Shown here: piece by piece, positions 33,592-46,147 of the stretch | Layout: every line of letters starts with the position of its first letter | Position numbering within the stretch: the first letter of the stretch is position 1 | Origin: Zingiber officinale | Taxonomy: Eukaryota; Streptophyta; Magnoliopsida; Zingiberales; Zingiberaceae | DNA: 64,000 bases | Direction of reading: 5' to 3' | Assembly (NCBI RefSeq): GCF_018446385.1 | Contig: NC_055987.1 | Span: forward strand, 11,927,705 to 11,991,704 | The notes under the pieces: generated by a model | Databases searched by the model: none | What the model saw: the letters and a program-made list of their open reading frames with translations, nothing else | What the model was told of the DNA's origin: nothing | Position numbers and translations under genes: made by a program

Positions 33592-35316
33592 TGTTGGCAA
33601 CCTAAGGACGACCTGGTTGACGACTGAGGCGTGACTCGAGTTGTATTTTGATGTTTGACTTGGGAAGATTGTCGGCGAACTTAGGTCAAGGTTGACCTAG
33701 TTGTGTTGCATGTTGATGTTTTGACACTCGTGAGAGAGTTCTATTCTTGATGTGGGACAAGAATAGATGTTTGGGAGATTATTGGTGCAACCCAGGTCAA
33801 GTTGACCTGACCGGGAAAGTCCAAGTACTTAAGACTCAGATGGAAAAGCCTGCCAGGAGCTTGGCATCGAAAAGTCCAAGTACGGAGATTTGACTGAAAG
33901 TCCAAGCAGGAGTCACATCGTGAAAAGTCCAAACAGGAGTTTGCACGGGAAAGTCCTGTGAGAAGCTGTGCAATGGGAACTCGTGAGGAAGCCAGTGAAA
34001 TCCCAGCGAGTGAAGCTAGTGAATGGGAAAGTCCTAACTGGATGTTAGGGTGCCAGGAAAGTCCCCGTGAGTGAAGCTGTGCAAAGGGGAAAGTCCCGTG
34101 AGTGGCTGCAGTAAGAAAGTCCTAACCGGGATGTTAGGCGCAGAAATCCTCGTGAGTGAAGCTGTGTGAAAGTCCCGTGAGTGAAGCTGTGTAAGGGAAA
34201 ATCCAGATGGACTGGTGGATGATCGACTGGTGAGCCGAAAGTCCAAGTAGGTCAAAGGGATTGACCGGATACTGGCAGGAGTTCTAGCGTGTCAAGGAGT
34301 GACCGATGTTGTGATGAAGCAACAATAGGTCAAGGTTGACCCTATATTGGCTCAAAGTTCGACCGGTCAGCAAAATTGCGCTCGGATCGCCGCACTGATC
34401 CAAAGGATAATTATTTTTTCTCCGATCGGTCTAACGACCCATCGACATCGGTCAGGTTTCGTTCGTTGCCATCGACTCCACCCAGACCGATCGCCACAAA
34501 TGAGGCGAAAAGAGGCAGGGCCGATCGTCCATGCATCGGACAAAGACAAGTTCCCGATCGGCCTGGACCGATCGAGACGGTCGCCGGGTTATCGCCTGAA
34601 GTTAGACTTCCACCGCGACCGATCCAGTCAGGTTCCGACCGTCCACGGCATCGACGTAGCACGCATAAAGAGGCTCTCGCGATCGAACGATCGGGTTCAA
34701 ACGACCGATAGTCTCCGACGTCCGAGACCTATCGAGTTCTAGCTGCTGCGCACGCAACGGCTAGTTTCTTCACCGCTTCTCCTTCGCAGTATAAAGGGGC
34801 CGAGGTAGCTTCATGTGGCGAGGGACTTTCTTCGAGCTTCGCCTTCGACCACCGAAATACCGGTGTGCCTTGAGTCATTTAGCTCATCGGCCAAGCTCAA
34901 GGTGAGTTTCCCCGCCGGTGTTCTAGTTGGGTTTGATCCAGGTCGCCGCTTTATCATAAGGTTCCAATGACAATGAGGCAAGCAAGTGTTTTTACAATTC
35001 TATCGTTTTGCTTGTCGTTCTATTGTTGTACCTCTTTGTTTGTTGTTGCAAAAGATTGTGGTGAGGTTTCTCCACCCACAAGGAGTATATTATTACCGTT
35101 CTCCGGACTCATCCACCGACGGATCGAGAGGCTTGGCCCACCTTACGGACACGCGAGGAGTAGGAGTATCATCTCCGAACTCGCTACATCGACGCCGAGG
35201 CTTGATCTTCTGTTTTCGCTTCGTTTGTTTTTTCACCGCTGGCACTAATTGTAGAAGAAACGCAATTTGGAAGTGGCTATTCACACCCCCCCAGTCGGTG
35301 CAAATGGCGATCCTAA
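33592..35316 (+). repeat. LTR 2 of array (about 1725 bp)
   Basis: Starts TGTTGGCAACC after a PPT and ends near GGCGATCCTAA at 35316, where LTR 1 has GATCCTAACA. TATAAAG at 34790-34796. Its sequence follows LTR 1 closely but with many 1-5 base insertions and deletions. Confidence 0.82.
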
Positions 35317-35369
35317 TTGCGGTATCGCAGCGAGGCCGCCTTCGGCCATCAACACCCGTGGAGCAAAGC

Positions 35370-36790
35370 TAGAGAATGATTCTACGAGAAGACATCACCA
35401 TTCCAATTCTTCATTTAATGCGCGACTTCGCCAGATGGAAGGTAAGGATGAAGTACTTTCTACGATTAAATATAATGAATCAACAGGTACAAGAAGGTTT
35501 TATCCCGGATAAGGAAGGAAAACCTGAAGAAGATGGACAAGAGAACACCACAACCAAAATCAACGAAGAGGTAATTTAGAATAATTGAATTTTCATTGTC
35601 ACCAACATCTTGTGTAAGATAGGTTACAACAATGCCAAGGAATTATGGGATAACTTGGCCGGAGTTCCACGAGGGAAGCTCTGCAAATTCAAGCCATGAA
35701 GAGAGCTAAGTGAGCCAAGTAGCTCACATTTGGAGGAGAAGATTTGTAGTTGAGGCCACTCAATATCTAAAGAAGAGGAGGGTTCTTCAAGATCGGAGTG
35801 CAAAGAAGAAGCTCTACCTCCTGAAGGGATTTAAGACGAGAGCTGCTCATCCATCCTCAACCCTAGGTAACTCAAGCATTTTAATTTAGCAACTACATAA
35901 CGTGCTTCGAGGTAGGAATGGGCACTACAAGAGCAAGTGTCCAAAGAGGGTTAGAGACTCCACCCAAGACCAAAGGTCAAGGGAAGCCAAGGCCCCAACA
36001 CGCGAAAGGCAAGAAGCACGTAGTGCTTTCAATGCAAGCAACGGGGACACTATAGGAGCCAATGTCCCAAGGGAGAAACTCACAAGGACAAGGGATGCAC
36101 ATCGATAGGGGGGAGCTAAGGCAAACCCTACATCTTTAAGGCTATTCGCGTAATTCTAGTAGGATACATGCTAGTAATTTTATTGCATTAGTCAATAATG
36201 ATAAGCATGTTAACACTAGAAATCAATACATGTGCTTAGGTGCTAAACCTGTCAACCTAGATAGGGATACTACTAGGAATGCTAACCCTAGGATTCCCAC
36301 TTCTAAGGTTAAGGAAAACCTAGGTAGAAACCCTAAATCAACTAGACACATGCCTAGGAACACCCTCAAGAAAGAATGACAAATCAAAAACTGAGGTAAT
36401 AGAAAAGGAGAATCAAGTCTTGAGGTCAAGGCTCGATACCCTGTAAAAAATGCCCTAAAAATTTGTGAGAAGTCAACCTAGGGCCTATGGGCCAAAGTCC
36501 TGTGACAAGAAAGGTTTAATACAAATCTAAGTCCCATGGTCGTCACTTACCATAACAATGTTCCATCTGACATGGAACAAAACCTAGGGCTGGTGGGAAG
36601 ACCACCTCACCAAGGTCACAAGGGAGTCACCCCTAGAGTTGATTCTTGATGAGTCCCAAATGACCAAGGTCAAAGCTCAAGAGGGTCAGGAGGGCTGCTA
36701 GGGAAGTATCCCTAGTGAATATTTAGTGAACCCAATGAGCTCAAATAGGCATTGGGGTTCCTGTATATCTTCTACCCCATAGATACAGAG
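35370..36790 (+). pseudogene. gag: gag of array unit 2 (heavily frameshifted)
   Basis: Aligned by eye to unit 1: GAAGACATCACCATTCCA at 35390, GGCACTACAAGAGCAAGTG (zinc knuckle) at 35929, and the near-identical C-terminal block at 36135-36420. It ends at the NRYWVP-equivalent region near 36740-36780. Many small indels leave no frame longer than about 80 residues, although blocks of 100-240 bp are almost unchanged. Confidence 0.75.
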
Positions 36791-38577
36791 TGTCAACTCA
36801 TTGTATGGTGTTAACCCAACTTGAGTGAAATTGACATCATGAGCATTTCAGTTTTGAGAACTTTTGAAATGAAATGGAATTATCATTTACCCTTGAAGAG
36901 TTAAATGTGCCTAAAGATTGGAATGTATTTTTAATCTCAATTGGCAATAATTTAAAAATCTAGAGGAACTCAAAAAATGAAATATGCCAAGTTTTGAGGA
37001 TAAATTGATCTTTATGGGTATGAATTAATCTAGAGTTCAAGAAGGTCAAAATTAGGATTTTGGCATCTTGGGCAATCTAGGATTAAATTCGTTAGCCATG
37101 GTTATGATGCCAGAGCAGTAATCCAGGGTATATTTATTTATGCTAAATCTTGCCATGATTGTTTGCCTCGCATGCCGTCATGACATCATGTTTAGTTTTA
37201 TTATCATTTGAAATGTCATGATAATGCTTAGGTTGTTTGTGTCATGTGTTAGTTTCGTCAAACTTACACATACATCACGACATCGCACATGTTTTCTACC
37301 GATGATACCATTTACGCCATGTCATCATCTCTTGCATTAGTGTTCTCAATTGAATTGATTTAGTGATGAAAACACTTTGAGATTGAGATCAAATCAGTTT
37401 AGGAAAATGCATGAGACCTTTAGTCTTATGATACTTAAACCTACATCTCACATCAAATTGACTTTGATGTGCTGATACACTTTAAATAAAGTATATTAGA
37501 TCATGAGTTAGAATTGCTGCATAGTTCTTTGTACCTAGATGAGCTTAATTCAAGAAAAATTGGACTAGGGGAAAGCTGTGTACAAGTCATGTGCATATAG
37601 CCCTAAGATCAGGTCCCAAATTAAGAGTTCAAATCATTTCAAATTGTTTTGAAAAACCAATAAGCTTTCCTAGTGATAGTATCTACTATTGAATACACAG
37701 ATGAAGTTGACTTAACTTTGGAACCATTTCAAAGTTTTTGAATTTGTATCAAGATTTGAAAATGGAAGTTATTTTCATCTAAAACTATTTTTCCATTTAT
37801 AGTATATGTTATTAGGAATGTATTCTCAAATTTACAATTTTCAATTTTCCGTGATTTTGATGTTTCGAATTCCTCGGTGCTGAAAATCGCAACGTAAATC
37901 GAGAGTTAGGACCGATCGGCGGGAGTCTCGATCGGGTTCAGTAGCTTGTGGATCGGGTCACTGACCGACCAGGAGTTCCACGTCCCACCATCAGTATGCA
38001 GTTAACGGCTCGACAATTTCGTTGTCCCAAAACCAAATAGAAGTTGGGTTTTATGAATTTCAAAGGTTTGAAACCTGGCTGCACATTGTTGGTGCAATGG
38101 TCAAGGGGAGTTGACTTTGGGGAGAGTTTGTACTCCTAAGACTTCTTTGAGGATTAGTGATACGGGATTATCACTAAATCGGATTGGCTAGTGCTTAGTG
38201 ATAAAGGGGAAAATTATGAGTTCTTAAATGAAAGGAAGTGACTTTCATTAGAAGAAATTTTTCACCTTGATACTTCCTTTTTCTTTTGATGCGTCAAAAG
38301 GGAGTGTTCATTGAGAATTATCGAGAATCCCGTTGAAGTTATCTAAGTTAACCTGGCTAGGAAAGAATGTCAAGGAATGCCCGCGAAGAATAAATTCTTT
38401 TCGATGTAACAAAAAGGGGAGAATTATTGAGAACCCAAGTTAGGTTATCGGGTTAACCTATGAATGTCCGTAGAATGTCTAAGGAAAGAACATCGACATT
38501 GAAAGATGATTGAAACCTGGGTTAGTTATTCGTTAACCTTAACTTGATTATAGTTTTGTCAAACATCGGGGGGAGAT
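36791..38577 (+). other. Noncoding 3' internal region of array unit 2
   Basis: Matches unit 1's noncoding region in order, ending with ATCGGGGGGAGAT directly before LTR 3. No ORF. Confidence 0.65.
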
Positions 38578-40128
38578 TGTCAGGTTGAGGCAACCCCAGG
38601 TTCGCCACACGCCGTTGACGACCACCATTAACGCGAATCTTCGAGAGTTGTATTGATGTTTGACTTGGGAAGATCTTGGTGCACTTAGGCTGGTGAAAGG
38701 ACCTAGGTTGATGTTTGTTTGACACTGTGAGAGTTCTATTCTTGGTGGGACAAGATGTTGATTATTAAACCGGTCAAGAGGTGCAAGTGGTTGTGAGTGA
38801 CTCAAAAGTGCCGTGAGGGCTTGAGCAAGCCATAGGTGAAGCGTGATCGGAAAGAAGTCCAAAAAGTGACACGTGAAGTCCAGTTTGGTACGCACAGGGA
38901 GGGGTTTGAGTTCGCACGACCAGAGTGGTGAAAATCGGCACAATCTCCGGGAGGGTTAACTTGGTGTCCTAGTGATCTGAAGGCGGTCGGTTAGAGGTCA
39001 TGGCAAGGCAGGTGTGGGAGAGTGCAGAAGCGGTAGAGCGGTGAATCCTAATCGGGATGATGTTGCAGTGGACAGGAGCCGTGAAAGTCTGAAGTGCCAG
39101 TAAAGGAGGAAACTCTGGACAGGATCAGGGACCTCGTGACTGTAAGTGAGGCCGGTCGAGAAGATTGACCCGGGATTGACCCATTTAGTTCAGCAAGGTC
39201 AAGTGAGACCCGGATGGTACGGTGCCGACCGGGGTTGAGAGGCTTGGGACTTGGTGTTGGGCAAAAAAGTCACCGCACGTCCGGTGTTTTGATCCTTTCA
39301 TATGATGCAGACCCTATCGTACCATCCGGTCAGCTACCTACCGACGGTGATGCGATTCAGCCAGGCGAGTATGCTTAATCGGTGACGGCGATGTCGCTCT
39401 CGAGAGATGTATCGGCTGACATCCGTATCGACTGCGCCTCAGACACGCTCAACAGCCGTTCGTGACCGGAGTATCGTCCACGGTCAGCGAGTGGAGTACC
39501 AGAATGTCTGTAACGGCTGCACGATCGATGCAAGATCTGGTGTCGAGTCGGCCAGTGCGATAGACCGGGAACCGAGGCAGCCGTATAAAGTTTCTGTACC
39601 TTTTCCATCCTCTTTCTATGACGCCTGAGAGGACCAGCGAGTGTTTTCGAGATGAGCGCCTCTCTGTAGTTCTGAAGCGTGCGAAGTGGTTTGTTGTCTT
39701 CTTGTGGATTGCTCTTGATCCCGATCTCATTAATCTTGGGTTCCCGCTCATCCATCAACGCGGACAACAGGCGCAAGAGGAGAGGCGCATTTGTGTTTGC
39801 TATTGTACTACTGTCTGTCCTTTTTGTATGTCTGTTTGTCTCAAGAGCAAAAGATCGAGGTGAGGTACTCCTGTCTTCTTTGGTTCGCTTTACTCTCCAG
39901 AAAGGATCATCCAAGACCGCGGAGGTCCCGAGGTCTCCCGCCGAGAGGAAGGAGTAGTTCACTCGCTACGATGTCGTTGAGAGGCGTGCTGGAAGGCTCA
40001 CAACTTCCGTGTGGGTCGATCTGAGGTCTCCATCGTTAATCAGAGAAGAAACTATATGAATTGTAGGAAGAAGCCGCTATATTCAACACACCCCCTCTCT
40101 GGCGGAGTAACCAGATCCTCCTAGAACA
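38578..40128 (+). repeat. LTR 3 of array (about 1550 bp), strongly altered
   Basis: Begins TGTCAGGTTG after a PPT and ends near CTAGAACA at 40128. TATAAAG at 39584-39590. The GTGAAGTCC-type repeat section and the ATCGGTC-type section are recognisable but altered far more than in LTR 2. Long minus-strand frames here (such as 39375-39962) are not supported as genes. Confidence 0.7.
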
Positions 40129-40179
40129 TCAAGAGCCCTTAGTGAGCAGCTCACAGAAGAGCTCATCCAGACATGACAC

Positions 40180-41520
40180 CATGAATGGCGACTGCCCCCT
40201 TCTACGTATTGAAGTACTACTTTCGATGGTAGTTACTAATTGTAACATAATGAATTGGTTTTGTGTACAATAAGGGTTAAGGAAGGAAACCACTTGAGAA
40301 GAAGGATGGACGGACAAGAAAGGACAAGAGAAGGAAGGAAAACGAGAATAATTGATTGCAACGGATAAGATAGAATGCCTACAACTAGGTTACCATCTTG
40401 TGTATGATAGGTTGCAATGATAGTTGAAAACTTGGAACATAACTAAGTTCCATGAGGAAGCTCAATTCAAGCCATGAAGAGGCCAGTGAGCCAAGTAGCT
40501 CACATCATGGAGGAGAAGATTTAGAAGTTTGAGGGTCACCCAACATCTAAAGAAGAAGAGGAGGAGAGTTCCTCTTGAAGATCGGAGCAGAAGCTTTCTC
40601 GGAAGGGACGAAGATGAGATGGCTGCTTCCATCCATCCTCCCCTAGATAACTCAAGCATTTTAATTTCTAGCAAATTACACATAATGTGCTGTTGTAGGG
40701 AATTTAGGCACTACAAGAAGAGCAAGTGTCCAAGAGAGGGTTAGACCCACCCGCAAGGAAGGAAGCGTCTATCCCAGGTCCCAAGCAAGGCAAGAGCCGT
40801 GGTGTGCTTTCAATACAAGCGAAGGGGACACTATACAATGTCCGAAGGGGAAGAAACCTCACAAGGACAACCAAGCACATCAATAGGGGGGCTAAGGCAA
40901 ACCCTAAGGTATCTTTTAAGGCTCATTCGTGCAATTCTAGTAGGATACATGCTAGTAATTTTATTGCATTAGTCAATAATGATAAGCATGTTAACACTAG
41001 AAATCAATACATGTGCTTAGGTGCTAAACATGTCAACCTAGATAGGGATACTACTAGGAATGCTAACCCTAGGATTAACACTTCTAAGGTTAAGGAAAAC
41101 CTAGGTAGAAACCCTAAATCAACTAGACACATGCCTAGGAACACCTCAAGAAAGAATGACAAATCAAAACTTGAGGTAATAGAAAAGGAGAATCAAGTCT
41201 TGAGGTCAAGGCTGTTAGTTAGAGCCCTGCCCTTAAAATTTAAAATTTAAGTCAACTCTGGGCCTATGTAACAAACTGGTGACAAGAAAGGCCACAATCT
41301 AAGTCCCAGTGGTCAAGCCCACTACAATCCATTCGATTATGGAACAAACCTAGGGCTAGGAAGACCACCACCAAGGTCTCAAGGGGAGTCACCCCTAGAA
41401 GCCTAAGAGGGTCATTAGGAGAGTTGCTGGGGAAGTCATCCCTGAATATTTAGTGAACCCAATGAGCTCAATAGGTATTGGGTTCTTGAGCATCTTCTAC
41501 AGATGGGTTAGAAGTGTCAA
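40180..41520 (+). pseudogene. gag: gag of array unit 3
   Basis: Shorter than in unit 1. The block around CTCAAGCATTTTAATTTCTA (near 40650) and the C-terminal block (40900-41200) are nearly identical to unit 1. The frame from 40726 to 41250 is 174 residues with NPRINTSKVKENLGRN and KSKLEVIEKENQ, then diverges. It shares the variants AATGATAAGC and AAAAGGAGAATCAAG with unit 2, so units 2 and 3 look closer to each other than to unit 1. Confidence 0.75.
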
Positions 41521-41712
41521 ACTGATTAGTAAGGTAGTTAACCCAACTTTGAGGAAATTGACAATCAAGAAGGGTTTGAGAACTTTTGAAAATGAAATGG
41601 AATTATCATTTACTCCTTTGAAGAGTTAAATGTGCCTAAAGATTGGAAATTTCATTTTTAATCTCAATTGACACAATTTGGGAAAATCTAGAGAACTCTC
41701 GAGGAAAAATGA

Positions 41713-42645
41713 AACATAAAAGGTAGCCTGATCATATGGGCGCAAGTACGCAGATACGTATCAAAACCCTAAATTGTTCTTCTTTGTTCACCCTCCTCCA
41801 TCAGAAACTAACTTGAGCGTTACAGTGGATGCGCCTGAGACTCTCTAACTGTCATTCTAAGCCTCCCTTTCTCGTCATTTTCTATTCAGGCTCTAGCAGA
41901 TATCTTCACCAATTTTCGCTACTGTTAGGTGACCAATGACCTAGCCAATATTCACACATGTTCATTGATGGTTCGTTTGCCGACATTCTCAGGTAGAATC
42001 AATAACACATTGGACATTTCAAGGAGAAAATCCTAGCAATCAAATTGGGCAAGTTTATCAGACTGCGTAACTAGATTGCAAGCGAGTCGCCAATGGATTC
42101 GTTCCAATAATTGCTATGCTCTAGTTTTGCATGATCCCTACGATAATAGATACTGTGGGCCATGCTAGCAAGGGTGGAACCATGCACGTGATAGCCTATC
42201 TAGGCTTTAGGCAAGGGTCCGACACCGATACTGAGGAGCTGCTATATTTGCGACGAGAGAAAGGGTACATCTTTCGATAAATAATAAAATAATATATGTC
42301 TTTAAGTAAATTTAAAATTACGTTATTTGGTAAATTATCAAATTTAATTTGATAATCAACAAAAAAAAAAAATATATATATATATATTTTTACAGAATTG
42401 AATCGCTCACTCAGGATGTGGATATTTAAGATTGAGGAAGAAATAGAGTCAATCTTGACAACGCAAGTCCGTCTACGTTCCTTAGTAGAAAGTTCCACCA
42501 CAGTGCCACATGCAGTCTTTGTGGGGATAACTTATAGAAGAAAATAAATGCTAATCAAGCCGGCGATTAAAAAGATCACTTTGCGACAATTTTTGAATAG
42601 TCAATTATGCTTTATTAATGGCAGGGTTGAGTTTAGTATAAAATT
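41713..42645. other. Unassigned segment replacing part of unit 3
   Basis: The homology with units 1 and 2 stops near 41712 (AAATGAAACAT) and resumes near 42646 (AGGGAGTTTCAATGAAAGG, then TTTCATTAGAAGAAATT). The 930 bp between do not resemble the corresponding parts of the other units. It includes an AT microsatellite (42373-42389) and no clear frame. It could be an old insertion or foreign filler DNA. Confidence 0.6.
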
Positions 42646-42972
42646 AAGGGAGTTTCAATGAAAGGTATGGGACTTTCATTAGAAGAAATTCTTACCCTGA
42701 ATTTCTTTTCTTTTCGACGCGCCAACAGGAGAAGATTATCGAAACCCGTTAGTTACGGTTAACCTCAAGCTAGGAAAGAATGTCAAGGAATGTTCAAGGA
42801 AGAACATTGTTCAATTCCTCCTTCGATTTGACGAAAGAAAGTGGTTTTAGATATTGAACCCATTTTAACCGCTAAGGACTTAAGAATGTCAAGAATGAAT
42901 GAATGTTCAAGGGAAAGGAATGAATTGGATTTTTGTATAAGTGTTGAACGTTAGTCGGGTTGTCAAGGAGAT

Positions 42973-44688
42973 TGTTGAGTCAACCCCAGGTCAGACATCG
43001 ACTGGAAGTCAATTTGACCGAGCCGAACGTGACAAGGTATCTTATGGGAGATTTCACCTAAGGGTGTCGGCAGTCAAGTGACCGTTGACCAATATCTTCC
43101 GCATATTCGCCGACGCCTCTATGTGGGACAAGAATGATGACTTGGGAGATTGTGGTACACCAGACCTAGTTGGTCGTATCGGGAGATCAATGCATGACAC
43201 TTCGCGGAGAAAGGTTCTTCAAGTGATGTGGGAAGATGGAACCGAAAAGCAAGGTATTGACATGACCGACTAGATTAGTCCAAGTCGTTTGGAGAGACGG
43301 AAAAGTCCAGACTGATAGACAAGGCAGACCCAGAAGCAGGCACCACGAAAAGCAGGAGGGCCGAGGAGAGTCTCCCGTGGAGCTTGAGGACAGTGGCAGA
43401 AGTGCAATCAGTTCGTGATACGTGAAACAGTGATGTCGGTGAGTGAAGCGTGGATAACTGTTAGAACAGCCGATGTGGGATGAGTGAGCAGTGTGGAAAG
43501 TCTGGGTGAGGCAGTGAAGAGTCGCAGAAAGTCTGGCCGGGGATGTTGCGGTGGAGGGAAATCTGAGGAAGCTGTGAGTCCCGAAGTGCCGGTGCAAAGT
43601 GAAGGCAGAAAACCAGGGCGGAGTGCGAGTGTTGACAGATCGCGAAAATGACTGAAGTAGTTGGTGTTGAAAGTCAAGATACAGAAGGGGAAAAGTAGTC
43701 ATTGCAGTTCTAGCTAAGCACGAAGGGTGATACGCTGGGACATAGACAGACTTGGCTCGAAGTCTGGTGGTTTGGGCGGACCAAGATTCGATCCAAAGAG
43801 ATACTTGAAGCCGGAGGATTCTCCGGACTGACGCAATGACCCGGAAGGTCAAGTTTCGGTTATGATAGTTTTCACCGATACGGTGGCCGTTCCAGGCAAC
43901 AGAGCACATCGAGGCCGTTGGCAGTAGCAATCGAGCCCAAAGTGTCCGCGCATTTGTCAGTTAACCGTGTCCATCCGGTCAGTTATCTTTAGCGGATCAG
44001 ACCCGTCCTATCCCAGTAGAAGTACAGTTAGGATCCGGCTCTAGCCAGCAGAGTTGGAACGACGGTACCAACATTTGCGGTCCAGCTGGCAGCAGGGAAT
44101 GCGGCTGGTGACTGGGGACTGGCGAGACCTACATCAGTTCCGAGGCACGAGTACTAGGAGTTCTAACAGTTTCTAGTTCTCAGCTTTTTCACTCCTCATA
44201 AAGTTCTATAAAGGCCGAGAGAGGGCTTCATGGCACGCCTTCAGGACTTTTCCTGGTTCGTTCGCCACTGTGCGCTCCGAGTTCGTATTCGCCGAAGCTC
44301 GCGAGTTTCCGGTGTGTGTTCTATTCGGAAGCCGCCATCTGGAAAGCCGGGTCATTCGAACCACACAAGGAGAGCAAGTGTTTACAATTTCTATTGTTCT
44401 TGTTTGTTATCTCTGTTGACCACTCCTTTGTTTCTTTGTTGCAAATTGTGGTGAGGTTCTCACTTGCTTCTGAGGAGTATATTCGGTTCACGAGGGATTG
44501 CCAGTTGAAACCCGTCCATACGCCGAGACACGTAGGAGTATCATCTCCGAACCCTCGTTAAACCGACGTTGAGGTTTGATCTTCTTGTTTTCGCTTGTTT
44601 GTTTTTCGCTTTTCCCATCGCGCTAACGAATTGTAGGAAGATTCTTATTTAACGAATTGTAGGAAGAAGCAGCGAGATTTAGATCCTA
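42973..44688 (+). repeat. LTR 4 of array (about 1716 bp), strongly altered
   Basis: Begins TGTTGAGTCAACC after GGAGAT and ends GATCCTA at 44688, adjoining GATTA. TATAAAG at 44207-44213. The large minus-strand frame at 43187-43930 falls wholly inside it and is chance coding. A second internal copy of the terminal GAATTGTAGGAAGA word occurs near 44630-44670. Confidence 0.7.
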
Positions 44689-45230
44689 GATTATTCCAGC
44701 AGTCTAAAGGATCCTCTATGATTATTCCAATGAAACACACTTTTCAATATCGTAAGCTATGTGAAAAGGCTAGTGGTTATTGGAGGAAGACGTTTCCCTC
44801 GAATTAAGCTCCCGTGTATCGATACTATCAAGGTTGTTGAATATGAAATTTTTCGATGTTATCATTTTCTGAAAAGTCACCAATTATGATGTCATATTAA
44901 TGTCGAGTTACTTCTGTGACAATGTGGAATAATTTTATAGTACGAAGAAATTGGTTAGAGGTTTAGGTTTGTGATTAGAAGAAGATTACTTTGTGTAAAC
45001 ATGCATGATATTTTGGCATGAGAATATCAGCCCGAGTGAATGCAAAATCTCACCCTCGTTATCAAGAATGTTACCGGAAGAAGAAAAAATTATTAGTGAT
45101 TGTATTATTTTCCTTTAAGCAGATTACACGTTTGTATGACGACTTTGGACAGTATGCATGAGCATGAAGGCATTATTATATGTCATCCTTGTGATTTTTA
45201 CGCATGGAAACATCTTGATATTTCCCTCGT

Positions 45231-46147
45231 TTGCAATGGAACGTAATGAGATGGGACTTTCTGGTTGATGGATTTGAATTTGGTCGATCGGACAGCATGA
45301 TATTCATCCCGATCGATATATTAACATACAATTTACCACCCTGGATGTGCATGAAAGATGAATTTATGTTTCTTACTGTGCTTATTCCTGGTCCAACCAA
45401 TCCCAAAGAGAAGATAGATGTTTTCTTGCAACCTTTAATTGCAGAATTAAATGATTTATGGAATGTAGGATCAGTAACTTATGATGTTGCAAGTAAAAGT
45501 AATTTTAGATTGCATGCTGTATTATTATGGACGATCAGTGATTTCCCAGCATATTCAATGTTGTCAGGATGGAGCACGGCGGGTAAATTAGCTTGTCCAC
45601 ACTACATAACAGATTCTGATGCCTTTTCATTACCTTGTAGTCGGAAAGTATCCTGGTTTGATAATCACCGGAAGTTTTTACCTATTGATCACCCTTTCAG
45701 GTGGAATAAGAAATATTTCCTAAAAAATATTGTAGTAAGAAAACCTCCTCCAGCATTCCATATATCAGGTGAAGAAATCATTGAACAAATAGACAGTTAT
45801 GGATTTCTACCAGTATCTCAATCTGGTTCTGATGAGATAAATAGATACATTGTTAGGATGTGCTATTGTGGTTGGAAAAAAGGAGTATTTTTTGGGAGCT
45901 CCCCTATTGGAAGTATCTACTTATTCGACATAATTTAGATGTCATGCATGTGGAGAAAAATTTCTTCGATAATATCTTTAACACTGTGATGAATGTGCCT
46001 GGAAAAACTAAGGACACTACAAAATCTTGTGAAGAATTAAAACAATTAGTAAACAGACCAGAGTTGCATCAAAATGAAACAACTAATAGATTTCCAAAGC
46101 CTTGTTATACATTAGACAAAGATGGTAAGCAGACTTTATGTCATTGA
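45231..46147 (+). pseudogene. CACTA tnp2 transposase core (Transposase_21), frameshifted
   Basis: Two overlapping frames (45231-45938 and 45860-46147) joined by a frameshift near 45890-45935. Visible family text: YNLPPWMCMKDEF, LIPGPTNPKEKIDVFLQPLI, LWNVGSVTYD, LLWTISDFPAYSMLSGWSTAGKLACP, and the C-terminal part MHVEKNFFDNIFNTVMN. These are hallmark stretches of the tnp2/Transposase_21 domain. The segment preceding 45231 back to 44720 is too altered to read. The protein would cut CACTA ends; this copy cannot make it. Confidence 0.9.

Larger units (their letters stand above)
28772..44688 (+). mobile_element. Tandem array of gag-only Copia elements (LTR-gag-LTR-gag-LTR-gag-LTR)
   Basis: Four LTRs start at 28772, 33592, 38578 and 42973 and share three internal regions, all plus orientation, with steps of 4820, 4986 and 4395 bp. 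The block is flanked by GATTA at 28767-28771 and 44689-44693, which fits one insertion event followed by amplification through LTR recombination. A second GATTATTCCA at 44720 makes the right edge less certain. Every internal region holds a gag, and none has RT, integrase or RNase H. The array sits in the CACTA tnp2 gene, whose next recognisable part appears at 45231. Confidence 0.82.

Noticed and set aside
39375-39962. 195-residue minus-strand open frame
   Set aside because: It lies wholly in LTR 3, is antisense to the element, has no family resemblance and overlaps other random frames in GC-rich LTR sequence.
43187-43930. 247-residue minus-strand open frame
   Set aside because: It lies within LTR 4 in antisense. 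The His/Ser/Leu-rich composition follows from the tandem GTGAAGC words; no equivalent frame exists in LTR 1 or 2.
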